Part shown: one piece after another, positions 25,401-35,429 of the stretch
How the letters are laid out: the number at the start of each line of letters is the position of its first letter
How positions within the stretch are numbered: the stretch's first letter is position 1
Assembly: GCA_003225055.1 (NCBI GenBank)
Contig: QIAU01000131.1
Coordinates: 17,642-81,641, forward strand
Source: Acidobacteriota bacterium
GTDB taxonomy: Bacteria; Acidobacteriota; Terriglobia; Terriglobales; Acidobacteriaceae
Length of the DNA stretch: 64,000 nucleotides
Direction of reading: 5' to 3'
The notes under the pieces: generated by a model
The model's input: the letters and a program-made list of their open reading frames with translations, nothing else
Told to the model about the DNA's origin: nothing
Database searches by the model: none
Position numbers and translations under genes: made by a program

Positions 25401-28381
25401 TCAAGCACGCGCTGGTAAATTTCACGTACTTTTTGCATGTCGTGCTGCAACTCTGCCTCCAGTCCTTCAGCGAATTCGCGCCTCAATATTTTTGCCGTCA
25501 ATTCTGCCGTGACTTGCCGCGCGTGCTCGGTGCCGGGCAGCCATTTGCGAGTCCGGCCAACCACCAGCCGCACCACATGCTCCACGGTGCGCAACAGCTC
25601 CGCCGCGTGATCCAGCCGCCCCGCCTCCGTCTTGTCTAGAATCCCGGCGTCCGCACATCGCCATAGCCGATCGCGCAGGCTTCCGCTCGTCTCGGGCAAG
25701 CCATGCTTGATCAGCAGGTAGCTGGCGATGAAGTCGATGTCGTAGGCTCCGCCGGGAGAAGTCTTGAAACTTTTCTCCGCGCTTTCCAGCCGCGTCCGCA
25801 TCTCGCGGATTGCAGGCAAGAAATTCGAATCTGCCGCGAAGCGTTGAAACAGCGTTCTGACCGCGGCACTGGTTCTCTCCCCGACTCGCCGCGACCCAAC
25901 CAGGAAGCGCAACTTGGTATACATCAAGGCTTCCCAGGCTTGCGCCTCCTGCGCAAAGTAAACCTCCAACTGCTTCGGCGTGACCAGCAATTCCCCTTCT
26001 CCCCCCCGCGGACGTAATCGCGGATCTACGGGAAACACCATGCCCTCGCGCGTGTAGGCAGCCAGGGCATGCATCATCTGCTCGGCTGCCTTGGTCAGAG
26101 CGGCGCGATCGTGGGTCTCTTCGCACCCGAACAGCACGTCCGCATCCGAGAGCAGGTCGAACTCCCCCGTGCCGAGCCGTCCCAGCGCCATCACGGCTAG
26201 ACCGTCCGGGTGCTCAGCGATACCGAATGCTGCTAGAATCGCGCCTTCGGCAGCGGCTGTCGCACTGGCCAGAGACTCGTGCACGTCCCGCAATTCGGTG
26301 ATGTCCTTAGCCCCACCGGCAAACGTCCGATGCCGATAATGCTGCCGCAGCAGCGAAAGCTTCTCGCCGTAGGCAGCCGATGAGGTTGCTAGGTAGGCAA
26401 ACACCGGATCGCCCCAGGCCGGCCCCGCTCCCCCTGGCCCATCGAACAGGTATCCGCTCGCCACGCGTGACGGCGTCTCGCCTTGTTCAGCGAGGGTAGC
26501 GATTTCTTCAGGGTGCCGGATCAGGATGTCCGTCAGATAATCGCTGGTGTCGAAGAGCACCAACGCTCGCGAGACAGCTTCGGGATGCCGCACCACCGCC
26601 GCATAGCGCTCCGAACTGGTGAACGCGGAACTCAGAAACCGATACAGGTTCCGCCGTGTCTGGGGTCCGAGATCGCTGCGGCCAGCGACTTCGTGCAGTC
26701 GAGGCACATCCGACGCCAGTCGTTCCAGAATTTGTTGGTTCGACTGGTCCGTTCCACTAAGCTCCACCCGGCTGCGCAGCTGAAACTCTCTGTCGGCCGC
26801 CTCTTGGTCCTTGCGCGCCTGCTGGTGATAAATGATCCGGTTATAAATCTCCGTCACCGCTGCCATGCGCCGCCGCACGGCTTCCAGTATGTCGGCAGAG
26901 CGGTCTTCGCCCATGAGGAGCCGTACCATCGACCGCCGCAGAATGTCCAATTCCACTGGATTGCCGGGCAACCGGTGCGTCTGCTGACCTTGTCGCAGTT
27001 GCAGCCGGTGTTCCAGGTGCCGCAGAAAGACATAAGCGCTGGTCAGTTCATGAAACTCTTTCCCGCTGATGTGTCGCTTGTCATGAAGCTTCTGAAGCGA
27101 GAACAGGGTGCCGCCTGAACGCAGCCACGGCTCCGCTCCCCCATACACCCGTTGCAGACACTGCACCAGAAACTCGATGTCGCGAATCCCACCGTGATCG
27201 ATCTTCACATCTAACGAATGATCATCATGTACGACCCGAGGTCGCCGCCGCGTCTGCATCTTCTCCCGCGACACCAGTGCTGTCTTGATCGCCGCGAAAT
27301 TCACCCGCTCGCTGTACACGTGCGCCTGCACGCCGCGGATGAACTCCCGTGCCAGCAAAGGATCCCCAGCCGAGCAGCGCACTTTGATCAACGCCTGTCG
27401 CTCCCAATCGTGCGCTGTTTCCGCATAGTAACGCAGCGCATGACCCAGGCTGACCGCCAGCTCACCTTCATTTCCTTGCGGACGAAGCCGCAGGTCAATG
27501 CGAAAAGTCGGTCCTTCCTTCGTGACCCGCGACAGTATCTCGGTAACCTGCTGGGCGAGGCGGATGAAATACTCCTTGTTCGACAGGGAAGCTTGTGCCG
27601 GCTCCTTGCCGTCGCCGTACAGAAAAAGCAAGTCCACGTCGGAGCTGTAATTCAATTCGTTGCCCCCCAGCTTGCCTAGGGAAAGAATCGTGAACGAGGT
27701 ATCCACCAGGCGTCCTTCCGCGTCGAGATGCTGCGGAGCTTCGTACCGCCGCTGCAAGTAATTATCGGCCTCCCGCAGAGCGTCTTCGATCAGCGCATCG
27801 GCAAGCGCCGAGATTTCCGCCGTGGTCTCCGCCAGCGGCGCGATCTTCAGCACGTCGCGCAGCATGATTCGCACGTATTCCCGCCGCTTGAAGCGTGCCA
27901 GCAACAACGACACGTCGGTCTCGAACGACCGCGACCGGAAGCGTGCCAGAGCTTCGTGAAACTCTTCTCGCGACAAACTGCGGTCCAGATTTTTTTCCCT
28001 GAGAAAAGACTGCAGCAGATCGGGATTCTGGATCAGCGTTTCTCCCAGATAGCGGCTGTGCCCAAAGACGGCAATGGCATAGTGCGCGAGAAAGTTATGA
28101 CGCTCCAGCCAGCGCACCATTTCTCCTCCCGGCTCGCTAACCAGCCGGTCAAAGAGAATAAGGGCAGAGTCGGGATCCGGAATTTCCGCCAGCAACGCCG
28201 GAAGGGCAGCCGCCAGACCAGGGGAAACGAGCCTCACAGCTCGCGAAAGATTCTGCCGCGCCGCCTCCGGATGCTGGAACGCGATGCTGGCCACAGCCGC
28301 AGCAACATCGAGCGGCTCCCGCGAGTCGATTGGAGCTTCAGGCGTGGGCAAGGCGATTGGCTCGAAACCTGAGCATAGCAC
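25397..28381 (-). CDS. glnE: Glutamine synthetase adenylyltransferase/adenylyl-removase
   Basis: A 994-residue bifunctional enzyme that adds AMP to, and removes it from, glutamine synthetase in response to PII and glutamine. Both nucleotidyltransferase domains are visible: LGKLGGNELNYSSDVDLLFL in the N-terminal adenylyl-removase half (about residue 235) and LGRLGTGEFDLLSDADVLFG in the C-terminal adenylyltransferase half (about residue 735). The length is normal for the family. The start is GTG at 28379-28381; no strong ribosome binding site is seen. The stop codon shares CTAG with the convergent bactofilin-like gene. The target, glnA, is 5.4 kb downstream in the same direction and keeps the modifiable Tyr. 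Confidence 0.94.
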   Translation of the reverse strand: MLCSGFEPIALPTPEAPIDSREPLDVAAAVASIAFQHPEAARQNLSRAVRLVSPGLAAALPALLAEIPDPDSALILFDRLVSEPGGEMVRWLERHNFLAHYAIAVFGHSRYLGETLIQNPDLLQSFLREKNLDRSLSREEFHEALARFRSRSFETDVSLLLARFKRREYVRIMLRDVLKIAPLAETTAEISALADALIEDALREADNYLQRRYEAPQHLDAEGRLVDTSFTILSLGKLGGNELNYSSDVDLLFLYGDGKEPAQASLSNKEYFIRLAQQVTEILSRVTKEGPTFRIDLRLRPQGNEGELAVSLGHALRYYAETAHDWERQALIKVRCSAGDPLLAREFIRGVQAHVYSERVNFAAIKTALVSREKMQTRRRPRVVHDDHSLDVKIDHGGIRDIEFLVQCLQRVYGGAEPWLRSGGTLFSLQKLHDKRHISGKEFHELTSAYVFLRHLEHRLQLRQGQQTHRLPGNPVELDILRRSMVRLLMGEDRSADILEAVRRRMAAVTEIYNRIIYHQQARKDQEAADREFQLRSRVELSGTDQSNQQILERLASDVPRLHEVAGRSDLGPQTRRNLYRFLSSAFTSSERYAAVVRHPEAVSRALVLFDTSDYLTDILIRHPEEIATLAEQGETPSRVASGYLFDGPGGAGPAWGDPVFAYLATSSAAYGEKLSLLRQHYRHRTFAGGAKDITELRDVHESLASATAAAEGAILAAFGIAEHPDGLAVMALGRLGTGEFDLLSDADVLFGCEETHDRAALTKAAEQMMHALAAYTREGMVFPVDPRLRPRGGEGELLVTPKQLEVYFAQEAQAWEALMYTKLRFLVGSRRVGERTSAAVRTLFQRFAADSNFLPAIREMRTRLESAEKSFKTSPGGAYDIDFIASYLLIKHGLPETSGSLRDRLWRCADAGILDKTEAGRLDHAAELLRTVEHVVRLVVGRTRKWLPGTEHARQVTAELTAKILRREFAEGLEAELQHDMQKVREIYQRVLD

Positions 28382-28503
28382 GAGCCTTGAACAGAGCCGT
28401 TTGCTACCGGCGGGTGGTTGTCAGGGGACGATTTCAGACCTGGAGGAATCTGGGTTTTTGCAACGTCTCGAATTCGCCTGCTTCGTCAAAGAGTTGTGTA
28501 ACC

Positions 28504-29067
28504 CTACTCACCCTCCCTCCTGTACCCGAAATATTTCCTCACGCCGATCACGTTATAGCGTCCCCATGGCCCGTTTACGCCCAAGTCCGCTGGCCCCAGG
28601 TAGCGATCTCGGGAGCCGAATCGCTGAAACAGAAAGTGCTGGGTCACTCGGACTTCAAACCCATGCCCAACTTCGATTCCCGCACCCCACGACCGCTCCC
28701 ACCCGATCCCAGCCATTGACCAGGTATACCGCGCCTGGGGCACATTCCTCCCGAATAAGAAACGCGGCTCGCCAAAAAACAGCAGCCGCCGCAGGGGCGT
28801 TCGCGCAAACGGACGCAATTCCACATATCCCCACAACAGGTAGCGTGCAAAGGCGTTGCAGGGGGCATTGGCGCCGCCGAAATCGCGCGCATTGGCGGCG
28901 CACAGGTTCGGATCAGGCTCGTTGTGCGGCGGGGCAATATCGAATTGCGCGTATCCCCAGACAAAATTCTTCGGAAGCAATAGGCGGCCCGAGTCCGCTG
29001 GCGGGGCGGTTTGCCCCCCGGCGGCGCAGGTCAGGGTGAACAGAGAAAGCCACAGGAACTGCTTCAT
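28504..29067 (-). CDS. Exported protein with beta-barrel features
   Basis: A 187-residue protein with a signal peptide (FLWLSLFTLTCAAGGQ). The mature part has alternating aromatic strands such as YLLWGYVELRPF, RYTWSMAGIGWERSWGAGIE and VRVTQHFLFQRFGSR, and ends near RYNVIGVRKYFG, typical of small outer-membrane barrels. ATG 29065-29067 was chosen because GGAGGG lies 6 nt upstream; an upstream TTG is in frame but further from the site. I do not recognise a specific family; acyloxyacyl-hydrolase-like barrels are one possibility. It lies between glnE and the M13 protease gene, all on the minus strand with gaps over 100 nt, so operon membership is uncertain. Confidence 0.65.
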   Translation of the reverse strand: MKQFLWLSLFTLTCAAGGQTAPPADSGRLLLPKNFVWGYAQFDIAPPHNEPDPNLCAANARDFGGANAPCNAFARYLLWGYVELRPFARTPLRRLLFFGEPRFLFGRNVPQARYTWSMAGIGWERSWGAGIEVGHGFEVRVTQHFLFQRFGSRDRYLGPADLGVNGPWGRYNVIGVRKYFGYRREGE

Positions 29068-29252
29068 CAAAGACCCTCCAGTTCTCGAATTACTTTGAAA
29101 CTGCGCGGTACGGGAATGGAGCCTTGGGTGCGGCGGACGAAAATGCGAACTCTGTGAGCACTCCGAGTCCGATCCTCAAGCCAAGGGAAGCGGCATTCTC
29201 GACTCGGTGGCGCTGATTGGAAAAGCTGGAATTCCGCCGAGGCGGCACACGC

Positions 29253-31316
29253 TCACCAGACTCGGCACCGGCTGGTCCCGACCATGGGCTGGCCCGCCTG
29301 GCAGGCAAACGCCTTCTGGAATTCAGGCATATTGGAAACTACTCCGTTGGCCCGGTATTTGTCGGGCGAGTGCGGATTCATCGCCGCCCGCATGCGCAGC
29401 CGCTCGGGAGTTTCATTCGTGCACCAGCCCTGGCCATAACCCAGGAAGAAGCGCTGCTCGGGAGTAAATCCATCCATCGCCGCCCGCTTCTGATTCCGTG
29501 TCGCCTCCTGCCACGCCATGAACGCCAAAGTGAGCCCGCCCAGGTCGGCCACATCTTCCCCCAAAGTAAGCTTGCCGTTGATCTTGATGTCGTCTACCAC
29601 CGGGTATTCGGAATACTGGTCTGAAACACAGCTCGCACGTTTCTCGAACTCTTTGGCGTCCGCTGCTGTCCACCAGTCGCGCAGATTGCCCTGGCCATCG
29701 AACTGCCGGCCTTCGTCGTCGAAACCATGCGTGAGTTCATGTCCGATGATTCCGCCAATGTCACCGTAGTTCACCGCGTCATCTATCTTCTTGTCGAAAA
29801 ACGGCGGCTGTAGAATTCCCGCAGGAAAGTTGATGTCGTTCATCTGAGGGTTGTAGTAGGCGTTCACGGTGGCAGGCGTGATCTGCCATTCTCCGCGATC
29901 AATCGGCTTACCAATCTTGCTCAACTGCCGATGGAACTCAAATGCGACGGAACGTTGCACGTTGCTCAGGGCATCCTCACGCCGAACGGCAATCGAACTG
30001 TAGTCTCGCCAGCGGTCCGGATATCCGATCTTGTTGCGGATCAGGTGAAGCTTGTCGAGCGCCTGCTGCTTCGTGGCCTCCGACATCCAGGGGAGCTGAT
30101 GAATATCTCGCTCCATGGCCTGTTCAATCTCCTGGACCATTTTCAAGGTGCGCTGCTTGCCGTCCGGGCCAAAAGTCTTTTCCACGTAGATTTGGCCCAG
30201 TGCTTCCCCCAAATCGCGATCCACCAAGCGCACACAGCGTTTCCAGCGCGGTTGTAGCTCTTTCTGCCCGCCCATCGTTTTGCTGAAGAAATCGAAATCC
30301 GCATTCACGAAAGCCGCCGGCAAATAACGCGCACTGGAATGCAGCAAATGCCACCGCAGGTAAGTCTTCCACGCATCCACGGGTTGTGACTTCAATTCCT
30401 GTTCTAGCGTCTTGAAAAATTCCGGAGCGACAACGTTCAATGACTGCGCGCCCGCCAATCCGACTCCGGCGAGATAGGCGTTCCAATCAAACGACGGCGT
30501 AAGCGCCTGCAACTCTGCCCGCGTCATCTTGTGATAGAGGCTGGCCGGGTCCCGCCGCTCGACGCGGGTCATCGATCCTTTCGCCAGCGCGGTTTCCAGC
30601 CGCATCACGGTCTCAGCATTCGCGGCCGCTACCTCGGGCTGTTCACCCAGCAGTTCGAACATCTTCTCGACGTGCGCCAAGTAGCCTGTCAGAATCTCCC
30701 GTGACTTGGCATCTTCCTTTGTGTAGTAGTCGCGATCGGGCAGCCCGATCCCGCCCTGGTCGGCCTCAGGAATATATTGCGTCGAGTCCTTGAAGTCCTG
30801 GTCTGCGGTAAAAGAAAAAAGCGTGGCGGTGGGCAGCACAGTGAAAACATCGCGCTCATGATAACTGGCCAGGTATCCAGCCAAGTCCCGCGCGGATTTG
30901 AGTTCTCGAATGCGCTTCAAGTCTGGTTGCAGAGCTTTCACACCCGATGCCTCGACCGCCGGCTCGTCCATGCACGCTGCATAATAATCGCCGATCTTCT
31001 GCTGAACTGCTGTGCGCGCTGGATTAGGCTGAGCCGCCTCTTCCAGGATCTGACGCAGGATGAGCCGGTTCTTTTCCTGCAGCTTCGAATCCTGACCCCA
31101 GCTGGTCTGATCCGGAGGAATGGGATTCGTCTTCAGCCACCCCCCGCAGACGAACTGATAAAAATCCACGCAAGGATCGACGCTCCGGTCGAGCGACTTT
31201 AAATCGAGACCGGGCGTGTACTCGATCTTCTGCGTGTCGCTTGCTCTCGGAGCCGATCCTAATAACGCCGTCGCACCCAGGATTGGAAGAAGCAAGACTG
31301 CCTTTGGAATGCGCAT
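29253..31316 (-). CDS. Exported M13-family (neprilysin/PepO-like) metallopeptidase
   Basis: A 687-residue zinc endopeptidase. The N-terminal signal peptide (AVLLLPILGATALLGS) predicts export. The mature protein opens with the M13 N-terminal pattern VDPCVDFYQFVCGGW. Catalytic features: HELTHGFDDEGRQFD near residue 525 (HExxH), LGEDVADLGGLTLAF downstream (the ExxxD third zinc ligand), and NAYYNPQMNDINFPAGILQ for substrate binding. It ends with the family C-terminal CRVW. ATG 31314-31316 was chosen because the frame extending to 31502 adds 62 residues that are not signal-like and cross an intergenic region. It probably cleaves oligopeptides in the periplasm or outside the cell. Confidence 0.93.
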   Translation of the reverse strand: MRIPKAVLLLPILGATALLGSAPRASDTQKIEYTPGLDLKSLDRSVDPCVDFYQFVCGGWLKTNPIPPDQTSWGQDSKLQEKNRLILRQILEEAAQPNPARTAVQQKIGDYYAACMDEPAVEASGVKALQPDLKRIRELKSARDLAGYLASYHERDVFTVLPTATLFSFTADQDFKDSTQYIPEADQGGIGLPDRDYYTKEDAKSREILTGYLAHVEKMFELLGEQPEVAAANAETVMRLETALAKGSMTRVERRDPASLYHKMTRAELQALTPSFDWNAYLAGVGLAGAQSLNVVAPEFFKTLEQELKSQPVDAWKTYLRWHLLHSSARYLPAAFVNADFDFFSKTMGGQKELQPRWKRCVRLVDRDLGEALGQIYVEKTFGPDGKQRTLKMVQEIEQAMERDIHQLPWMSEATKQQALDKLHLIRNKIGYPDRWRDYSSIAVRREDALSNVQRSVAFEFHRQLSKIGKPIDRGEWQITPATVNAYYNPQMNDINFPAGILQPPFFDKKIDDAVNYGDIGGIIGHELTHGFDDEGRQFDGQGNLRDWWTAADAKEFEKRASCVSDQYSEYPVVDDIKINGKLTLGEDVADLGGLTLAFMAWQEATRNQKRAAMDGFTPEQRFFLGYGQGWCTNETPERLRMRAAMNPHSPDKYRANGVVSNMPEFQKAFACQAGQPMVGTSRCRVW

Positions 31317-31490
31317 GAAGACCTCGCAGCAAAACGAAATTCGATGAGATCGGTTGGTTAGCGAAAAAGGAATTATATAAGCGGCAGGAAATTCGACGGT
31401 ATTCGTATCCGGACACCGCTTTAGCGGGCTCCTGACACGGAGCAAGCGGGTCGAGCACTCCTGATCGACTGACAATCGGCACCACGCCGC

Positions 31491-31514
31491 GCGGCAGCCC
31501 ACGCAGGCTGCCGC
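31491..31514. other. Perfect 9-bp hairpin between two minus-strand genes
   Basis: GCGGCAGCC (31491-31499) and GGCTGCCGC (31506-31514) with a 6-nt loop lie 30-50 nt past the stop of the barrel gene at 31543. No T-tract follows on the minus strand. Confidence 0.45.
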
Positions 31515-31542
31515 TCACGATCACGGGTTTTTGCTCACCGGT

Positions 31543-32139
31543 TCAGAACCGGATCGCCGGACCGAAGGTAAGCCTCAGGTTATTCCGCGCTCCATTATCG
31601 AAGTAGATGTCATCCCCAAGGTCGAAGCGCAATCCGAACGGTCCCCAGAAGCCTTCCAATCCCACGCCAGGATAGAGTGCCGGCCGCGTGTTGCCCGTAG
31701 TGATCGTTCCCACCGCGTTGGTGAATCCGGATGGTGGGTTCTCTGTGGTGGTGCTGAAGTTCACGAACCCGGCTTTAAAAGTGAAGAAAGCCCGGGCCTC
31801 ACCGACATTGGTATTGAACTTCGGTCCAAACAGCGCGCTCAAAGGGCGTAGACGCGTGGTTACAAACTGCGTGCTGACGCCGTTCGAGATCTCGTTGGTG
31901 TAATTACGCTTGAAGTCGTAATTCATCTCGGCTTCAACTTGCGCATACCGGCCGGCGTTGAAAGCCGCGCGCCCTCCCAGCCCAAAAAAGTTGATATGCG
32001 GATGCGTCCGAGCATAATTAAGATAATCGACGAACACTCCGACTTCAGCGTGGTTGTACTCGTTTCCTTCCTGCGCCAGTACCAGCGATGGGGCGGAAAG
32101 ACAAAAAGCCAGTGCCGCGATTCCAAGAAGATATTTCAT
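31543..32139 (-). CDS. Outer-membrane beta-barrel protein (OmpA-like fold size)
   Basis: A 198-residue protein with a signal peptide (YLLGIAALAFCLSAPSLVLAQ) and an eight-strand-like barrel: AEVGVFVDYLNYAR, NAGRYAQVEAEMNYDF, TTRLRPLSALFGPKFN, RAFFTFKAGFVNFST, LYPGVGLEGFWGPFGLRFDL and NNLRLTFGPAIRF, ending in the aromatic Phe expected for Bam recognition. The family type is common in Acidobacteria as 'outer membrane beta-barrel protein'. ATG 32137-32139 has a GGGGGAAG-rich region upstream. The function is unknown, with no catalytic motif. It sits between the M48 and M13 protease genes on the same strand. Confidence 0.8.
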   Translation of the reverse strand: MKYLLGIAALAFCLSAPSLVLAQEGNEYNHAEVGVFVDYLNYARTHPHINFFGLGGRAAFNAGRYAQVEAEMNYDFKRNYTNEISNGVSTQFVTTRLRPLSALFGPKFNTNVGEARAFFTFKAGFVNFSTTTENPPSGFTNAVGTITTGNTRPALYPGVGLEGFWGPFGLRFDLGDDIYFDNGARNNLRLTFGPAIRF

Positions 32140-32399
32140 GCTCTCACTTCCCCCGGTGTCGGTTCTGTTTTGCTCTCTAGGCGCCGCCCTCGACCGGTCG
32201 AAGCGGCCGAAATCCGGCTGAAGCGGTACTTAGGTTGGATGCCGCTCCCGGCTTGGGGTTTGGCTGCGGTTGTCTTGGCAACCGACACCTGCCGAGAAGG
32301 TTATGGTTTGGGGGCCCATGCCGCGGTTGGGTTTCTCTCTGGCCAGACTAGGTTTCCCTAAAGTTGTGTCGTGGACCGAATGCGGCTTTGCAGCAGGAG

Positions 32400-33557
32400 T
32401 CAATTCCAGCTCAGGACTGGGGTGGGAGGAGGTTTGGTTCCGGCGTCTGGCGAATCCGGCACTCTGCCCCGGCGCAGTACCGGCCCAGCCTTGCCCGGGG
32501 TGCCATCTGGCGAATGCCGGCGCAACAGGGGAGCCTCAGCGCTGGCCAGTCTGGATTTCACTTCCTGGAACTCGCTGGTGTCGAGAATGTAGTCGGTTTT
32601 GCCCGGTAGGACAGTGGAGATCTCGGCTTGAAGTCGGCGTAGCCGGTCCTCCGTCGTAGGATAGTTGGAGAAGGCCTTACGCAGTCGACTGTGCAATGGC
32701 ACCTTGGTCATCAAGTGGTAACCGGGCGCCTTCGTCCAGAGATTGTGCATTCGTTTTTCGATTGCCTGCAGTTTCTCCAATGCAACGACGAAAGCTTCCG
32801 GATCGTAACCTGCGGCATATTGATACTCGATTCCCAGCAGGTCTGCTTCGCGCTCGGCGTCGCGGCTGAATTTCTTCAACGAAAATGGGACTGCGATGCC
32901 GCCGCCTTCTTCTATTCCGATTCCGATCGGACCCCCCATCAGGCTCACAGGAAACAACAGGTCCCAGAAATACCGGCGCGTGGTGGCGCGGGTGGCGTGC
33001 CGGGCCGCCACGTGCGCAATCTCGTGGGCCAGGACACCGGCCAGCTCCGCCTCGCTGTCGGTCGCCAGAAGCAAGCCGCTGTCCACGTACAAGAATCCCC
33101 CGGGAAGGCCGAGGGCGCCAATCCCCGGCGAATCCAGGACTTTGATAACGAATGGCACCTCGGCATCGGAATTACGAACGATCTTCTGCGCGACCCGATT
33201 CACGTAATCGGTCACGACCGGATCGTTGAGCACCTTGGAATGCTGCTCAATCGCCCGGGCGAGGGATTCACCGATGCTGCGTTCGTGGCTAAGCGAGTAC
33301 ATATTGACTCCATGGCCGACTCCGCGATTGCCAATGCGGTCAACGTCGTACTTGGCACGAACCTTGTCCTTTTTTCTCTGGATTGTGTCTTGCGGGTCTT
33401 GGGAGATGGAAACAGAAGCGATCTCCCGCGACTGAGTCGTGGCTTCCGGCGCTTTCTGCGCCAGACAAGTTCCGAGTGAGAGTATTGCGTCGAACACAAC
33501 GCCGGAAATCGCTAAGTGAAGCCAGCGCGGGCAGCGCGAGGGTCCCCCAAAAACCAT
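32400..33557 (-). CDS. M48-family zinc metalloprotease
   Basis: A protein of about 385 residues with an N-terminal hydrophobic signal (WLHLAISGVVFDAILSLGT). The protease core has LAHEIAHVAARHAT (HExxH, near residue 180) and READLLGIEYQYAAGYDP (third zinc ligand Glu), as in the BepA/YfgC and Oma1-like M48B group. Upstream are the helical segment GGFLYVDSGLLLATDSEAE and ARAIEQHSKVLNDPVVTDYV, typical of these proteases. It is probably periplasmic and handles outer-membrane protein quality control. ATG 33557 is preferred because it gives a signal peptide; the frame is open to 33614. The C-terminus is a Pro-rich tail. The neighbouring barrel gene is a possible but unproved substrate. Confidence 0.87.
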   Translation of the reverse strand: MVFGGPSRCPRWLHLAISGVVFDAILSLGTCLAQKAPEATTQSREIASVSISQDPQDTIQRKKDKVRAKYDVDRIGNRGVGHGVNMYSLSHERSIGESLARAIEQHSKVLNDPVVTDYVNRVAQKIVRNSDAEVPFVIKVLDSPGIGALGLPGGFLYVDSGLLLATDSEAELAGVLAHEIAHVAARHATRATTRRYFWDLLFPVSLMGGPIGIGIEEGGGIAVPFSLKKFSRDAEREADLLGIEYQYAAGYDPEAFVVALEKLQAIEKRMHNLWTKAPGYHLMTKVPLHSRLRKAFSNYPTTEDRLRRLQAEISTVLPGKTDYILDTSEFQEVKSRLASAEAPLLRRHSPDGTPGKAGPVLRRGRVPDSPDAGTKPPPTPVLSWN

Positions 33558-33708
33558 TCTTGGCAAGAGAAGACCGCGTGGAGCGTCGCCGTGCAAAAGG
33601 GACCCGTACAGCATGGTTCACCAAGCGAGCTAGGCATTGTACTTTGATTTACCGCGAAGAATTCAGAATATTTCGAAAAAATCTTCCCGCGGCGCTCGGG
33701 GCACAATG

Positions 33709-33736
33709 AATAAAAGGCCCGGCTTTGACCCGGGCC
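33709..33736 (-). terminator. Rho-independent terminator of glnA
   Basis: On the minus strand GGCCCGG and CCGGGCC (33736-33730 and 33722-33716) form a 7-bp stem with a 7-nt loop, followed by TTTTATT. It lies about 35 nt after the glnA stop. Confidence 0.8.
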
Positions 33737-33737
33737 C

Positions 33738-33769
33738 AACTGACAGCTGATAGTTGAAAGCTGACAGTT
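33738..33769 (-). repeat. Imperfect 11-bp inverted repeat directly after glnA stop
   Basis: AACTGACAGCT (33738-33748) and AGCTGACAGTT (33759-33769) pair with one mismatch. It precedes the glnA terminator and may strengthen 3' end formation. Confidence 0.45.
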
Positions 33770-35182
33770 TTAAATGTCGTAGTACAGCATGAACTCGTGC
33801 GGGTGGGGCCGCAGACGAACTGCGTCCACTTCCTTCGAGCGCTTGTACTCGATGTAGGTGCTCAGCAGCTCTTCGGTGAAGACGTCGCCTTTGAGCAGGA
33901 ATTGATGATCCTTCTCCAGAGCGTCGAGAGCATCTTCGAGCGAACCGGGCATGGAAGGAACTTTGGCGAGCTCCTCCGGACCCAGATCGTAGATGTCCTT
34001 GTCGAGCGGTTGGCCAGGATCGATCTTGTTCTCCACTCCGTCCAATCCCGCCATCATCATCGCTGCAAACGCCATGTAGGGGTTGCAGCTCGGATCAGGT
34101 GGCCGGAACTCGACGCGCTTCGCCTTCGGCGATGCCGAGTACATTGGGATACGGCACGCCGCCGAGCGATTGCGCCGCGAATACGCCAGGTTCACCGGGG
34201 CTTCGAAGCCTGGCACCAGGCGCTTATACGAGTTAGTGGTCGGCGCGATGACCGCCGACAGCGCAGGCCCGTGCTTAATCAGTCCGCCGATATACCACAG
34301 TGCGAGTTGCGCAAGTCCCGCATAGCCGTCGCCGGCGAACAGCGGCTTGCCGTTCTTCCACAGCGACTGGTGGGTATGCATGCCGCTGCCGTTGTCCTGG
34401 AAAATCGGCTTGGGCATAAAGGTCACGGTCTTGCCGTACTGGTTGGCAACGTTCTTGACCACATACTTGTAGAGCATCATGTGGTCGGCCGAGCGCACCA
34501 GCGAATCGAACTTTAGGTCAATTTCGGTCTGCCCGCCGGTTGCTACTTCGTGGTGATGGCACTCCACCTCGAGCCCGCAGCTCTGCATGGTCATAACCAT
34601 CTCAGAGCGCAGGTCCTGGTAGTGATCGGTAGGAGGCACCGGGAAATAGCCTTCCTTGTAGCGCGGGCGGTATCCCAGGTTGTTTTCCTGGCGACCGGAA
34701 TTCCAGCGACCCTCTTCCGCGTCGATGAAATAAAAGCCGTGCTGTTCCCTCTGATCGAAGCGGACGTTGTCAAAAATGAAGAACTCGGCTTCCGCGCCGA
34801 AGTACGCGGTGTCGGCGACGCCGGTCGAGCCCAGGTACATCTCGGCCTTGCGCGCGATATAGCGCGGATCACGGTCATAGCGCTGCTTGGTCACCGGATC
34901 AATCACGTCGGCCACCATCACCAGGGTCGGCACCTCGGTGAACGGGTCGAGCATGTGCGTGTTCGGATCGGGGATGAGCAGCATGTCGCTCTCGTGGATG
35001 GCCGCCCAGCCGCGAATGGACGAACCGTCCATGCCGAAGCCCTCTTCAAACGAGGACTCGCTGAACTGGTCGATGGGGTAGGAAACGTGGTGCCAAAGTC
35101 CGGGAAGATCCGTGAAGCGCAAATCCAACAACTTGACGTTGTTCTTCTTCACGAATTCCAGGACACTCTTCGGGTCAGCCAT
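33770..35182 (-). CDS. glnA: Glutamine synthetase type I
   Basis: A 470-residue dodecameric enzyme that makes glutamine from glutamate and ammonia using ATP. Motifs: [30 protein letters not shown] [20 protein letters not shown] (ATP/metal), and [13 protein letters not shown]. The adenylylation loop reads [11 protein letters not shown] with the Tyr near residue 398, the site modified by GlnE in the GSI-beta class; glnE is in the same window. The ATG at 35180-35182 has AAAGGAG 6 nt upstream. No sigma-54 site was recognised in the 200 nt upstream by eye. An inverted repeat and a terminator follow the stop. Confidence 0.96.
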   Translation of the reverse strand: MADPKSVLEFVKKNNVKLLDLRFTDLPGLWHHVSYPIDQFSESSFEEGFGMDGSSIRGWAAIHESDMLLIPDPNTHMLDPFTEVPTLVMVADVIDPVTKQRYDRDPRYIARKAEMYLGSTGVADTAYFGAEAEFFIFDNVRFDQREQHGFYFIDAEEGRWNSGRQENNLGYRPRYKEGYFPVPPTDHYQDLRSEMVMTMQSCGLEVECHHHEVATGGQTEIDLKFDSLVRSADHMMLYKYVVKNVANQYGKTVTFMPKPIFQDNGSGMHTHQSLWKNGKPLFAGDGYAGLAQLALWYIGGLIKHGPALSAVIAPTTNSYKRLVPGFEAPVNLAYSRRNRSAACRIPMYSASPKAKRVEFRPPDPSCNPYMAFAAMMMAGLDGVENKIDPGQPLDKDIYDLGPEELAKVPSMPGSLEDALDALEKDHQFLLKGDVFTEELLSTYIEYKRSKEVDAVRLRPHPHEFMLYYDI

Positions 35183-35429
35183 GGAATGCTCCTTTGCGCC
35201 TCCAACTCAGACGGAGGCGAGAAATTAGCGGCGCAGCCACACGCGGATTTCCGGCAGCTTCGGTCGCAATAAAAGCCTTCATTTGGGAATTTTGGGAGTT
35301 TTGTGCGCCTGCTATCTCGCGCGGCAGGCCCTAAGTCAGGATAGTACCTTGGCGGATTCCTGCGAAATTGATTGTTTTTATGGCCCGCATAAGCGGAGGT
35401 TATCCGTGCCCAAGCGGCAGAAACTCAAT

